Shown: positions 18,692-27,440, counted from the first letter of the stretch. The stretch is DNA of 64,000 nucleotides from Maribellus comscasis (GCF_009762775.1 NZ_CP046401.1:2790001-2854000), one strand, 5' to 3'. Numbers and translations: made by a program. The notes: generated by a model not told the origin, from the sequence alone.

Positions 18692-19617
18692 TATCGCCTT
18701 ATGTTTGCCAATATTCTTCCGGCTCCCTTATCAATCAATTTTTTAGATAGTTTTTCTCCTATAATCTTGCCCTCGTCCACCCGTCCTGATTCTTTACCGA
18801 GCAGAAATTCAGAGCCATCAACCGCTGCAACAAAACCGGTGATGGATATTGTTTCACCTTCAGTTTTGGTATAACAACCTACGGGAACCTGACAACCTCC
18901 TTCAATACTATGAAGAAAGCTTCTTTCCACCTGAATCGCATCCCAGGTTTCTGCATAATTGATTTCTTTTAAACAGGCATCAATTTCCGGATCGTCAATT
19001 CTCGATTCAATGGCAATCACTCCCTGACTGGTAGCCGGAATCAAAACTTCCGGATCCAAAATTTCAGTGATGTATTTATCAAGTCCGAGGCGTTGCAAAC
19101 CTGCGGCTGCCATAATCATGGCATCACAGTAGCCCTCTTCCATTTTTTTCAACCGGGTTTCAACGTTTCCCCTGATATCAACAATTTTAAAATTTTTATT
19201 GATACGCAGCAATCCTGCTTTTCTGCGCAAACTGGAAGTGGCAATGGTATCGCCTGAAGTAAGCTGGTTTAATTTACGTCCGTCTTTAGATACGAGTGCG
19301 TCACGAAATTCAGCACGTTTTAAAACAGCCCCCAATTTAAGTCCGTCAGGAAGACTCGTCGGTAGATCTTTCAGGCTATGAACGGCGATATCTACCTCTC
19401 CGTCAATTAGTGCTGTTTCAATTTCTTTTGTAAATAATCCTTTGTCACCAATTTTTGAAAGCGCAACATCTAAAATTTTGTCTCCTTTTGTTTTTATAAT
19501 TACAATTTCAACATTGGTTTCCGGAAAGGTTTCCAACACTATTTTTTTTGTAAGATTGGCCTGGTATAATGCGAGTTTACTCCCACGGGTGCCAATCCGA
19601 ATACTTTTTTTAATCAT
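18691..19617 (-). CDS. hemC: Hydroxymethylbilane synthase (porphobilinogen deaminase)
   Basis: 308 residues. IRIGTRGSKLALYQA and the substrate-binding AVHSLKDLPTSLPDGL are textbook, TSSLRRKAGLL follows, and C242 in EGGCQVPVG is the cysteine that holds the dipyrromethane cofactor. It polymerises four porphobilinogens to hydroxymethylbilane. The start overlaps the hemA stop by 4 bp (ATGA at 19614-19617), so it is coupled to hemA. Confidence 0.97.
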   Translation of the reverse strand: MIKKSIRIGTRGSKLALYQANLTKKIVLETFPETNVEIVIIKTKGDKILDVALSKIGDKGLFTKEIETALIDGEVDIAVHSLKDLPTSLPDGLKLGAVLKRAEFRDALVSKDGRKLNQLTSGDTIATSSLRRKAGLLRINKNFKIVDIRGNVETRLKKMEEGYCDAMIMAAAGLQRLGLDKYITEILDPEVLIPATSQGVIAIESRIDDPEIDACLKEINYAETWDAIQVERSFLHSIEGGCQVPVGCYTKTEGETISITGFVAAVDGSEFLLGKESGRVDEGKIIGEKLSKKLIDKGAGRILANIRR

Positions 19618-20891
19618 TCCTCTACTTCTTCATGTTCATAAACAAAATTAAACAACTTATTTATGATTTGTAATGATTCAGTATTCTTTCCGTTCTCGGT
19701 TATCTCTTTCAGGTTTTTAATAAAAAGACGTGTATATTTTTGAGTCAGGTGAGTGGAGAATTCATTAATTGCCTGTTGTTTATCTTCGGTATCTGCTTTA
19801 TAATAACCCAAAAGCTCTTCGTTTGAAACCTTTTGCATTATTTCGGTAATCATTTTTATCGCCGGACGTAAGGATCGACTTGACAGCCATTCCGAAAATT
19901 CGTCAACAATTTCATCAATAATTTCCCTTGCCGAAGAAACGCTATGCATCCTTTTCTCCACATTTGTATCTACTGTTTTTTGCAGTGCATCGATAGTAAA
20001 CAGCTGAATATTTTCCATTTCTTCAACATTTTTCTCAATATTCCGCGGAACCGAAATATCGACAAAAACCTGTGGTTTATTTTCTCTTTTCTCCTGCGAA
20101 TCGGTAATCATCTCGCGTGTCACAAGCGGAACAGATGATCCTGTTGCAACGATAATAATATCATACAGAAAAAGATGGTTCGCCATTTGGTCAAAAGGAA
20201 GCATTGCGCATCTGTACCGTTCTGCCAGTCTTTTTGCTTTTTCCTCGGTACGATTTGACACCGTTATTCTTTTTACACCGCTCTTATTCAAATGTTGCAG
20301 TACCAATCTTCCGGTATCGCCGGCTCCAATCATCAAAACCCTTTTATCATTCAAACTGTCGTACAATTGAAAACATTTCTGAACCGCAGCACTACTGATT
20401 GACGTGGTTCCCATTTTTATTTTGGTTTCCGAACGAACCCGTTTACCCGCTTCAAACGACTTTTGAAACAAACGCATCAGAACAGCGTCGGTAAGAGCGG
20501 CATCGGTGCAGTACTGGTAGGCTTCCTTTATTTGTCCGATAATTTGATCCTCGCCAATAATCATGGAATCAATTCCGGATGATACTTCAAATAAATGCCG
20601 AACCGCCTCCGAATTGCCGTAATTGTAAAACAAATGCCAATATTTGTTTTCAATCCCTTTAAACTTCTTCAACGTTCTGTAAATCAACTTAGCTGCCGTT
20701 ACATTATCGTATTTCATCTGCGAAAAATAAATCTCCGTTCTGTTGCAAGTGGATAGTACAACTATGTCTGAAATACCAGTATCATCCTGAAGAAGTTCTG
20801 AAAAAGGTATGATTTCTTCCTTTGAGATCGAAAACTGCTCCCTGATTTCAATCGGCGAAGTTTTATGATTGATACCTGCAAGGCCTATCAT
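19614..20891 (-). CDS. hemA: Glutamyl-tRNA reductase
   Basis: The 425-residue protein catalyses the committed step of the C5 pathway, NADPH reduction of glutamyl-tRNA(Glu) to glutamate-1-semialdehyde. The N-terminal GINHKTSPIEIRE and the catalytic thiol C49 in LSTCNRTEIYF are present. An NADPH-binding GAGDTGRLVLQHL is followed by VSNRTEEKA and a long C-terminal dimerisation helix. The gene starts 99 bp after the upstream small membrane protein. The gap contains two hairpins (see 20952-21004), a plausible control point for pathway entry. Confidence 0.97.
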   Translation of the reverse strand: MIGLAGINHKTSPIEIREQFSISKEEIIPFSELLQDDTGISDIVVLSTCNRTEIYFSQMKYDNVTAAKLIYRTLKKFKGIENKYWHLFYNYGNSEAVRHLFEVSSGIDSMIIGEDQIIGQIKEAYQYCTDAALTDAVLMRLFQKSFEAGKRVRSETKIKMGTTSISSAAVQKCFQLYDSLNDKRVLMIGAGDTGRLVLQHLNKSGVKRITVSNRTEEKAKRLAERYRCAMLPFDQMANHLFLYDIIIVATGSSVPLVTREMITDSQEKRENKPQVFVDISVPRNIEKNVEEMENIQLFTIDALQKTVDTNVEKRMHSVSSAREIIDEIVDEFSEWLSSRSLRPAIKMITEIMQKVSNEELLGYYKADTEDKQQAINEFSTHLTQKYTRLFIKNLKEITENGKNTESLQIINKLFNFVYEHEEVEE

Positions 20892-20951
20892 TGTAAAATA
20901 TATTTTTTAAATGTTTAAAAATGAAAATCACCCAGATTGTCATCATCATTT

Positions 20952-21004
20952 AGGGATAACGACAAATCCCTTCCTTTGTTTAAAGAAAAGTTAACTAACA
21001 AAGG
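20952..21004 (-). promoter_or_regulatory. Tandem hairpins in the leader before hemA
   Basis: In the transcript the first hairpin pairs CCTTTGTT with AACAAAGG (21004-20997 and 20980-20973), straddling the stop codon of the small gene. The second pairs AGGGAT with ATCCCT (20971-20966 and 20957-20952) around an 8-nt loop. Neither is followed by a clear U run. They could attenuate or stabilise the message between the small gene and hemA. Confidence 0.4.
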
Positions 21005-21326
21005 GTGGCGGCCGCTCGAAAAGAGAAGTAAAAATTGCAGTTGAATAAAAAAACGTAGTGGTTTTTATCCTGTATTTTATCCTTCGTTTAAAAATAAATC
21101 TTTCAAAATCCGAAACTACAAAAGCTTTGTAGTTGTATGTATCGTTTGAAGAATCTTGATTAAGGATATCCTGCTCAACCTGAATTTCAGAAACAAATGC
21201 ACATTTATCAGTAAGCGGAATTTTCCCGTCAACAGCTTTTTGAACTCCTGAAACAAAAAAATAGGCATAAAACAGCACAAAAGCGATGTAGGGAATGTGT
21301 GTAGAAAAAATACCGATTGTAAACAT
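20991..21326 (-). CDS. Small membrane protein, heme-island twin B
   Basis: 111 residues, paralogue of 12710-13048. Identity is almost complete over the first 25 residues, followed by a shared GxxKAVxGxIP pattern, then divergence. The hydrophobic stretch at about 10-28 suggests a membrane anchor. The tail is basic with a PPPFVS ending. It lies 99 bp upstream of hemA on the same strand, so it probably leads the transcript hemA-C-D-B-L-E-DUF6787-F. The promoter element at 21355-21362 and the FNR-like box at 21444 match those of the twin. No known family was recognised. Confidence 0.75.
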   Translation of the reverse strand: MFTIGIFSTHIPYIAFVLFYAYFFVSGVQKAVDGKIPLTDKCAFVSEIQVEQDILNQDSSNDTYNYKAFVVSDFERFIFKRRIKYRIKTTTFFYSTAIFTSLFERPPPFVS

Positions 21327-21354
21327 TTTGCTTTTATTCTGTTTTTACGAAACG

Positions 21355-21362
21355 CTAAAGTA
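21355..21362 (-). promoter_or_regulatory. -7 promoter element of twin B and the hemA unit
   Basis: It reads TACTTTAG in the gene direction, in the same TTTACTTTAGCG context as 13076-13083 and 29 bp before the ATG. A TTGG about 25 bp upstream could be a weak -33 element. Confidence 0.5.
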
Positions 21363-21443
21363 AAAAAATATAACGTAAAGATTTGTCCAACATATATTTT
21401 AACACTTGTTTTTAGGCATTTTCGAAAAATATCATTCCGTTCA

Positions 21444-21457
21444 CTGATTTATATCAA
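21444..21457. promoter_or_regulatory. FNR-type palindrome, one mismatch
   Basis: CTGATTTATATCAA matches TTGATnnnnATCAA except for the first base. It lies 118 bp upstream of the twin B start and about 92 bp from its -7 element, almost the same geometry as the perfect box ahead of twin A. It is also about 100 bp upstream of the divergent amidohydrolase, so it could act in either direction. Confidence 0.55.
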
Positions 21458-21519
21458 CAGCATATTTTCAATAATGTTTAATACAACCATTTGCTAAAAC
21501 AAATTCCCGTAATTTAATT

Positions 21520-21527
21520 TAATTTTG
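21520..21527 (+). promoter_or_regulatory. -7 promoter element for the amidohydrolase
   Basis: TAATTTTG matches the Bacteroidota consensus TAnnTTTG at all defined positions and lies 26 bp before the ATG. A TTTG at 21490-21493 is 26 bp away, longer than the usual 19-21 bp, so the -33 element is uncertain. Confidence 0.35.
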
Positions 21528-21553
21528 TTTCTTTCATCAAAAAATTACAAGTG

Positions 21554-23200
21554 ATGTACAAATGGCCGGTGTTTTTTATCCATTTTATTATTCTGATTTC
21601 GATGATTTCATGCTCAAATAAAAAACAAGTTGATTTAATTGTTACAGGTGCAAAAATTTACACCGTAGACGACAACTTTTCAACCGCAGAAAGTATTGCT
21701 GTTAAAGACGGAAAAATTGTCGCTGCTGGAACGCATGACACTATTCTCTCAGAATTTTCAGGTAAAGAAGTTATTGATGCAGAAGGCAAATATATTTATC
21801 CCGGCTTTAACGATGCCCATTGCCATTTTAACGGATACGCCACTAACCTGATGCAATATGCCGATTTACGCGGAACAGAAACCCAGGAGGAAATTTATGA
21901 GCGATTAAAGCAACACCACGATAAATTTGGCGGAGATTGGATTTTAGGCCGCAGCTGGGATCAGAATGACTGGCCCGGAAAATCGTTCCCTGACAAAACT
22001 CGCCTCGATGAATTATTCCCCGACATTCCGGTTTACCTTGTACGTGTAGACGGGCATGCCGGCTGGTGCAATTCAAAAACACTGGAAATTGCAGGTGTTA
22101 CTGCCGATTCAAAAGTTTCCGGTGGCCAGGTTATAATCAGAAACGGCGAACCCACCGGAATTTTAATTGACAACGCCATGGGGCTGGTTGGAGAATACAT
22201 TCCTGAAATCACTTCGGAACGCCAACAAAAAGGATTGCTGGAAGCGCAAAAAAATTGTTTTGCCGTGGGACTCACTTCGGTTACCGATGCCGGTTTATCA
22301 AAATCAACAATATCGCTGATGGAGGAAATGCAAAATAAAGGCAGGCTAAAAATGCGAATAAATGCTATGCTAAATCCAACAGATGAAAATTTTGAAACCT
22401 TTGTAAAAACCGGGCCAAAACAGGGTGATCGACTGACTGTAAATACCATAAAGATTTATGCCGACGGCGCGCTTGGTTCGCGCGGCGCATTGTTACTCGA
22501 AGACTATTTTGATGATTTCGGCAACAGCGGGCTTCAAATTGAATCGCAGGAATATTATGATAAAATTTGCCAACTGGCTTACGACAACAATTTTATTGTT
22601 GCCACTCACTGTATTGGCGACAGTGCCAACCGTTTAATGTTGAATACGTATGCAGAATTTCTGAAAGGCAAAAACGATCGTCGCTGGCGCATTGAACATG
22701 CACAGATAATTCATCCCGACGATTTCCAAAAGTTTGCTGAATACTCGGTTGTTCCTTCTATTCAGGCAACGCATTGTACTTCCGATATGTACTGGGCCGG
22801 CAAACGACTTGGCGAATGGCGGCTAAGAGGCGCGTATGCTTATCAAACCTTACTACAACAGAATGGCTGGTTACCAAACGGAACCGATTTCCCGGTAGAA
22901 AATATTGAACCGCTTTATACTTTTTATGCATCGCTTTTCCGTACTGACCACACCGGAAGGCCGCTGGGTGGCTGGCAACTCAACGAAGGACTTACCCGGA
23001 AACAAACGCTTCGTTCCATGACAATCTGGGGGGCAAAAGCCTCGTTTGAAGAAAACAAAAAAGGTAGCCTTGAACCCGGTAAATATGCAGATTTTATTAT
23101 TCTGGATACCGATTTAATGGAAGCCTCTCCGGAAGAGGTTTTAAATACAAAAATTGAAAGTACCTGGGTGAATGGGGAGAAGGTTTTTAATTTGAAATAA
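21554..23200 (+). CDS. Amidohydrolase-family lipoprotein (YtcJ-like, amidohydrolase 3)
   Basis: 548 residues from ATG 21554; a GTG three bases earlier is the alternative start. The lipobox ISMISC at about residues 14-19 gives an exported lipoprotein. The metal-site HxH lies in FNDAHCHFNGYA, ATHCIGD follows, then WRIEHAQ and LPNGTDFPVENIEP, typical of the YtcJ-like branch with a C-terminal composite domain (LEPGKYADFIIL). These enzymes hydrolyse amide or other C-N bonds; the substrate is unknown. It is divergent from the heme unit, with a 227-bp gap that contains TAATTTTG at 21520-21527, a perfect -7 match. Confidence 0.88.
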   Translation: MYKWPVFFIHFIILISMISCSNKKQVDLIVTGAKIYTVDDNFSTAESIAVKDGKIVAAGTHDTILSEFSGKEVIDAEGKYIYPGFNDAHCHFNGYATNLMQYADLRGTETQEEIYERLKQHHDKFGGDWILGRSWDQNDWPGKSFPDKTRLDELFPDIPVYLVRVDGHAGWCNSKTLEIAGVTADSKVSGGQVIIRNGEPTGILIDNAMGLVGEYIPEITSERQQKGLLEAQKNCFAVGLTSVTDAGLSKSTISLMEEMQNKGRLKMRINAMLNPTDENFETFVKTGPKQGDRLTVNTIKIYADGALGSRGALLLEDYFDDFGNSGLQIESQEYYDKICQLAYDNNFIVATHCIGDSANRLMLNTYAEFLKGKNDRRWRIEHAQIIHPDDFQKFAEYSVVPSIQATHCTSDMYWAGKRLGEWRLRGAYAYQTLLQQNGWLPNGTDFPVENIEPLYTFYASLFRTDHTGRPLGGWQLNEGLTRKQTLRSMTIWGAKASFEENKKGSLEPGKYADFIILDTDLMEASPEEVLNTKIESTWVNGEKVFNLK

Positions 23201-23253
23201 TTAACCAATAATCCTATCTGCTTTTAACAAAAGAAATGTAATTTTGCATTGTT

Positions 23254-23365
23254 TTCTTCGGGGCAGGGCGTAATTCCCTACCGGCGGTAAAAGTCCGCGA
23301 CTCCTTTTTAGGACTGATTTGGTGAAATTCCAAAACCGACAGTGAAAGTCTGGATGAGAGAAGAA
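23254..23365 (+). ncRNA. FMN riboswitch (RFN element)
   Basis: The hallmarks occur in order: P1 strand TCTTCGGGGCAGGG, the conserved ATTCCCTACCGGCGGTAA segment, GTCCGCGA, then TGGTGAAATTCC, the ACCGACAGTGAAAGTC block, and the closing P1 strand GATGAGAGAAGA. All six helices can be placed, with the variable P3 loop reading CTCCTTTTTAGGA. It binds FMN in the mRNA leader of ribB and lowers expression when FMN is plentiful. Confidence 0.95.
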
Positions 23366-23366
23366 A

Positions 23367-23448
23367 ATAATACCACGATATTCCCGCGAGTATTATGGCG
23401 CATTTTGCCCTGAAGGTTATTTTTATCTGATTAATAAAAGGCAAAATG
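23367..23448 (+). promoter_or_regulatory. Expression platform of the FMN riboswitch: start-codon sequestering stem
   Basis: A 7-bp hairpin (ATAATAC at 23367-23373 with GTATTAT at 23390-23396) is followed by a perfect 9-bp inverted repeat. CATTTTGCC at 23401-23409 pairs with GGCAAAATG at 23440-23448, and this second arm contains the ribB start codon (23446-23448). Control is therefore probably at translation initiation, not by termination; no T run follows either stem. Confidence 0.6.
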
Positions 23449-24105
23449 AAAACCATCAACAACTTCGGACGCAATTACAAGGAACGTGTAGAAAATGCAA
23501 TCAGCAAATTAAAAAGTGGCAGAGGAATTATACTTGTCGATGATGAAGACAGGGAAAATGAAGGCGACATTATTTTTTCTGCAGAAAGAATGACCGAAGC
23601 CAACATGGCACTGATGATACGCGAATGCAGCGGTATTGTATGTTTGTGCCTCACTCCCGAAAAAAGCAAAAGCCTGCAATTGCGGCAAATGGTAGAACAC
23701 AACAGCAGCAAAAATCAAACGGCATTTACCATTTCTATTGAAGCCAAAGAAGGCGTAACGACAGGCGTTTCGGCAAAAGATCGGATTCACACCATAAAAA
23801 CAGCGATAGCAAAAAATGCAAAACCATCTGACTTGGCGCATCCCGGACATGTTTTTCCCTTAACAGCATGCGAAAACGGTGTATTTGAAAGAAGAGGACA
23901 TACCGAAGGAAGTGTGGATTTGGTAAAGCTTGGTGGGCTTGGTGACACGGCTGTTTTATGCGAATTGACAAATCAGGACGGAACGATGGCCAGACTACCT
24001 GAAATTATTGATTTTGCAGAAAAACATGATATGTCGGTGGTTACCATTGAAGATATTATTCAATACCGAACTCAATCAACAAATGAAGTCGATAATGAAC
24101 AATAA
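23446..24105 (+). CDS. ribB: 3,4-dihydroxy-2-butanone-4-phosphate synthase
   Basis: The 219-residue enzyme makes the four-carbon riboflavin precursor from ribulose 5-phosphate. [17 protein letters not shown] contains the acidic metal-binding motif, TGVSAKDR and [10 protein letters not shown] supply further active-site residues, and the end reads [13 protein letters not shown]. It is a stand-alone RibB: no GTP cyclohydrolase II (RibA) domain follows, although in many Bacteroidota the two are fused. It is directly under the FMN riboswitch. Confidence 0.96.
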   Translation: MKTINNFGRNYKERVENAISKLKSGRGIILVDDEDRENEGDIIFSAERMTEANMALMIRECSGIVCLCLTPEKSKSLQLRQMVEHNSSKNQTAFTISIEAKEGVTTGVSAKDRIHTIKTAIAKNAKPSDLAHPGHVFPLTACENGVFERRGHTEGSVDLVKLGGLGDTAVLCELTNQDGTMARLPEIIDFAEKHDMSVVTIEDIIQYRTQSTNEVDNEQ

Positions 24106-24186
24106 ATTTTTAATTATTTTCTGGTTACATTTCCACTTTACTAAGGCTTAAGTTTTTAAATTCGGATAGATTTTGAAAACCGGAAA

Positions 24187-25041
24187 ATGGACCAATACGA
24201 CTTTTTTAAAACCAAATATGGCTCCGAGCTGCTTATCGATCTGATAAGGCTCGAAAACCTTGAAAAATATATTTCGGAAGGTAAACCGCATGTATTGTCG
24301 TATTACGATATTACACTAATCACAGAAGGTGTTGGGGAATTTTTACTCGATGAGTACCGTTACAACATAGAACCGGCAAAAATATATTTTTCTTCTCCGA
24401 TGCAAGTTCGCAAATGGGAAATTGGCAAAACCCCAAAAGGATTGGTTTTAATTTTTGAAGAGGAATTTTTGGGAACTTTTTTTAACGATTCGGAGTTTGT
24501 ACAACGTTTATCCTATTTTAATGCCACCGGTCACGAACCTGTTCTTTCGCTGGATAGTTCTGATTTTGACTATCTCAAAACCATTCTAAAAAATATTGAA
24601 GAAGAAATTGTCGGGCAACAGGAAAAAGACAACCACATATTGCGGGCCTTGTTGTATCAGGTTTTAGTTTGGCTAAATCGCCGGTTTATCCAATTAAATT
24701 CCGTGTCGGAGCCGGCTGTTTGTAAATATATTTTTGAATTTCGTAAACTGGTCAACCAACATTTTCAAAACCAGCATTCAGTAAGTTTTTATGCCGGTAA
24801 ACTGAATATAACTGCCGGCCATTTAAACAGCGTGATAAAACAACATTCTGGAGTTTCACCAAAAGATTTTATTCAAAATCGTGTATTTCTTGAAGCCAAA
24901 AGATTACTGCTGTATTCTGATTTGTCGGTGGCTGAAATAGCCTGGAAATTAAACTTTCAGGATGATTCTTATTTTGTAAGGGCATTTAAAAACAAGATTG
25001 GCTACACTCCACATTCATATAAAAATGTTATAAATCCATGA
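24187..25041 (+). CDS. AraC-family transcriptional regulator
   Basis: 284 residues. The N-terminal half is a cupin-like sensing domain (HVLSYYDITLITEGVGEF). The C-terminal hundred residues carry two helix-turn-helix motifs (SFYAGKLNITAGHLNSVIKQ and SVAEIAWKLNFQDDSYFVRAFK) and the standard ending GYTPHSYK. The sensed ligand is unknown. It is 82 bp after ribB and 73 bp before an exported propeller protein it may control. No inverted repeat was seen at its own start. Confidence 0.93.
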   Translation: MDQYDFFKTKYGSELLIDLIRLENLEKYISEGKPHVLSYYDITLITEGVGEFLLDEYRYNIEPAKIYFSSPMQVRKWEIGKTPKGLVLIFEEEFLGTFFNDSEFVQRLSYFNATGHEPVLSLDSSDFDYLKTILKNIEEEIVGQQEKDNHILRALLYQVLVWLNRRFIQLNSVSEPAVCKYIFEFRKLVNQHFQNQHSVSFYAGKLNITAGHLNSVIKQHSGVSPKDFIQNRVFLEAKRLLLYSDLSVAEIAWKLNFQDDSYFVRAFKNKIGYTPHSYKNVINP

Positions 25042-25113
25042 AAAGTACCATTTAACCCGTAATTTTTGTCTGATTTTTTATTTAAAGCAAGCGTAATTTT
25101 GTATTCAAAAACG

Positions 25114-25977
25114 ATGAAAACTACCCTTTTATTGATTTTGTTCTTTTCGATAGCACTGTCTGCATCGGCACAACAAAACAGTTTTGACTATTTTGGACTT
25201 CCCTCTCCCGAAGATAAAATTGAGCTTTTTGCACCCGGCATCGTTTCGCTGGAAAATACAAAAGAATATTCGCTGGCTGTTTCTCCTGTGGGGGATGAAG
25301 TCTTTTTTGCTACCGGTACATGGCCTGAATGCAAAATAATGCATGTAAAAAAAATGGAAAGTGGCTGGTCGAAACCCGAAGTTGCTTTTTTCTCCAGAGA
25401 CTGTTTTGCCGTGGAACCTGCTTTTTCTCCTGATGGCAAATACTTGTATTTTTCTTCGAGCAAAGGAGAAAAAGACATCAAACAATATAGTATCCGGCGC
25501 ATGGAAAAAGCGGGGAACAAATGGGTGAACGCCAAAAAAATAATCGACATTACAAACCCGGATATTTTAGAATTTCACCCGAGCATAACCAACGAAGGAA
25601 CCATTTATTTTTGCGCATGGGACTTAAAGACCAACAAAGGAAGTATTTATAAATCGGATTATTTGAATGGTGTTTATTCAGAACCCGCAAAAGAGAATGT
25701 ACCTTTTGAAGGAAATTGCAGCGTAACCAATCCGTTTGTTGATCCCGCCGGAAAATTTATAATAACCTCAACAGAAGTTGAAAACAGCAAAAGTAAATAC
25801 GACGCATTTATTTCTTACAGGAATAAAGAAGGTTGGGCGAAACCGGTTAATTTTGGAAAGCGTTTTAATTCTTCTGAGGTGGATGATTCTTTTGACATTT
25901 CGCCCGACGGAAAGTTCTTATTTATTTACAAAAATGATAATGTTTACCGCACAGAAACAAAAGGAGTAATACAATAA
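25114..25977 (+). CDS. Exported PD40 (WD40-like) beta-propeller protein
   Basis: 287 residues from ATG 25114. The longer frame from 25066 would bury the signal peptide (MKTTLLLILFFSIALSASAQ). Repeats such as AVEPAFSPDGKYLYFSS and DSFDISPDGKFLFIYKND are PD40 blades (FSPDGKYLYF pattern), giving a small periplasmic propeller. Such proteins bind ligands or peptides; the partner is unknown. The stop overlaps the next ATG by one base (TAATG), so it is coupled to the DUF2461 gene. Confidence 0.85.
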   Translation: MKTTLLLILFFSIALSASAQQNSFDYFGLPSPEDKIELFAPGIVSLENTKEYSLAVSPVGDEVFFATGTWPECKIMHVKKMESGWSKPEVAFFSRDCFAVEPAFSPDGKYLYFSSSKGEKDIKQYSIRRMEKAGNKWVNAKKIIDITNPDILEFHPSITNEGTIYFCAWDLKTNKGSIYKSDYLNGVYSEPAKENVPFEGNCSVTNPFVDPAGKFIITSTEVENSKSKYDAFISYRNKEGWAKPVNFGKRFNSSEVDDSFDISPDGKFLFIYKNDNVYRTETKGVIQ

Positions 25978-26648
25978 TGTTTAACGGATTTACAAAAACA
26001 GGAATTCAGTTTCTGAAAGACCTGGCGGCCAACAACAATAAAGAATGGTTTGAACTGAACCGACAGATATACGAAAAAAACCTCCTGACACCATTGAGGC
26101 AATTGGTAAGCGATTTACAACTGCCGCTAAAAAGTATGGATGCAGAAATTGAAACTTCTCCGGCAATAAACAAAACCATTTCGAAGATATACCGCGACAC
26201 CCGTTTCTCGGCTGATAAATCGCCGTTCAGAACAGAACAATGGATATCGTTCAAACGACCGACGAAAATCTGGGGCAATGTTCCTGAATTCTATTTCTAT
26301 TTTACTCCTGAAAAATATGGTTACGGAGTGGGTTTTTATTCGGCTACTCCGCAAAACATGGAGAAAATAAGAAGCTACATTCTTGCATATCCGGAAAAAT
26401 TCGAACCGATTATTGCCAGCTACAACACCCAAAACCTGTTTATTCCGGGAGGAGAGAATTACAAACGCCCCGTTACAAATTCTCTCCCTGAGAAATTCCA
26501 GGAATGGTTTCAGAAAAAAAGTCTGTATTTAGGTTGCGAAAAAGATATAGACACTGTGTTCTTCTCTGTTAATTTAAAAGATACCCTGGAAAATGCTTTT
26601 GCAGAAAATGCCCGGCTTTATCATTTCTGGCTTGAAGCCATTCTTTAA
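25977..26648 (+). CDS. DUF2461 family protein
   Basis: 223 residues, the usual length. TKTGIQFLKDLAANNNKEWF is the family opening, followed by ISKIYRDTRFSADKSPFRTEQWISF and FYFYFTPEKYGYGVGFY. No signal peptide is present, so the protein is cytoplasmic. The family (TIGR02453) has no established biochemical role. It is translationally coupled to the exported propeller gene upstream, although a shared function is not obvious. Confidence 0.9.
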   Translation: MFNGFTKTGIQFLKDLAANNNKEWFELNRQIYEKNLLTPLRQLVSDLQLPLKSMDAEIETSPAINKTISKIYRDTRFSADKSPFRTEQWISFKRPTKIWGNVPEFYFYFTPEKYGYGVGFYSATPQNMEKIRSYILAYPEKFEPIIASYNTQNLFIPGGENYKRPVTNSLPEKFQEWFQKKSLYLGCEKDIDTVFFSVNLKDTLENAFAENARLYHFWLEAIL

Positions 26649-26723
26649 ACTCTATTTATTTTAACATAACGCAACTCAAAAGCAACATTTGTCATCATAA
26701 AAAAGATGATAAAACAGAATACG

Positions 26724-27440
26724 ATGAAAAAAATAATTTTAATTGCTTTTGTAGTTTTTTCGATTTCCTCTTTTGCTCAGCCCGGAGAGAAGAATTTTAT
26801 CGACCAAAACTATATTGAAGTTACTGGAAACGCAGAAATGGAAATTGTTCCTGATAAGATTTATCTGAAAATTGTTGTAAATGAAAAAGATTTCAAAGGA
26901 AAAGAAGACCTTCAGAAATTGGAGAAATCGATGATTCAGGCGCTTTCCAAAATAGGAATCGATGTGTCAGAACAACTTACAATCAGAGACATGGCAAGTA
27001 ACTTTCAAAAGTACTGGCTAAAAGGAACCGAAATCAATTCAGTTAAAGAATACCAGCTAAAAGTAGAAAGCGCCAATACAGCCGGCCAGGTAATCAGGGA
27101 TCTTGAAACTTTAGGATTATCAAATATTTCTGTTGAAAAAATTGACCATTCCAAAATACAGGAATTCAAAACCGAAGTAAAAGTGATGGCGATAAAAGCG
27201 GCAAAAGAAAAGGCGGTTTCATTAACCGGCGCAATCAATCAAAAAATTGGAAAAGCAATATACATCCAGGAACAAAATAACCACATCTATAATGCTCTTC
27301 AGGGAAAAGTTGCCGGAATATCAAATATCGCTGTCAGAGGATATGGCTATTCTGATGAAATGGAGTTAACACAACCTGACATTGAATTTGAAAAAATAAA
27401 ACTGGAATACTCCATACTGGTAAGGTTTGAAATTGAGTAA
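26724..27440 (+). CDS. SIMPL-domain (DUF541) periplasmic protein
   Basis: About 238 residues from ATG 26724, where a normal signal peptide begins (MKKIILIAFVVFSISSFAQ); the frame also allows ATG 26706. YIEVTGNAEMEIVPDKIYLKIVV is the family opening, and the later EKAVSLTGAINQKIGKAI is also typical. Family members are periplasmic or outer-membrane-linked; some form ring assemblies and have been tied to stress tolerance. The next gene starts after a 1-bp gap. Confidence 0.88.
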   Translation: MKKIILIAFVVFSISSFAQPGEKNFIDQNYIEVTGNAEMEIVPDKIYLKIVVNEKDFKGKEDLQKLEKSMIQALSKIGIDVSEQLTIRDMASNFQKYWLKGTEINSVKEYQLKVESANTAGQVIRDLETLGLSNISVEKIDHSKIQEFKTEVKVMAIKAAKEKAVSLTGAINQKIGKAIYIQEQNNHIYNALQGKVAGISNIAVRGYGYSDEMELTQPDIEFEKIKLEYSILVRFEIE

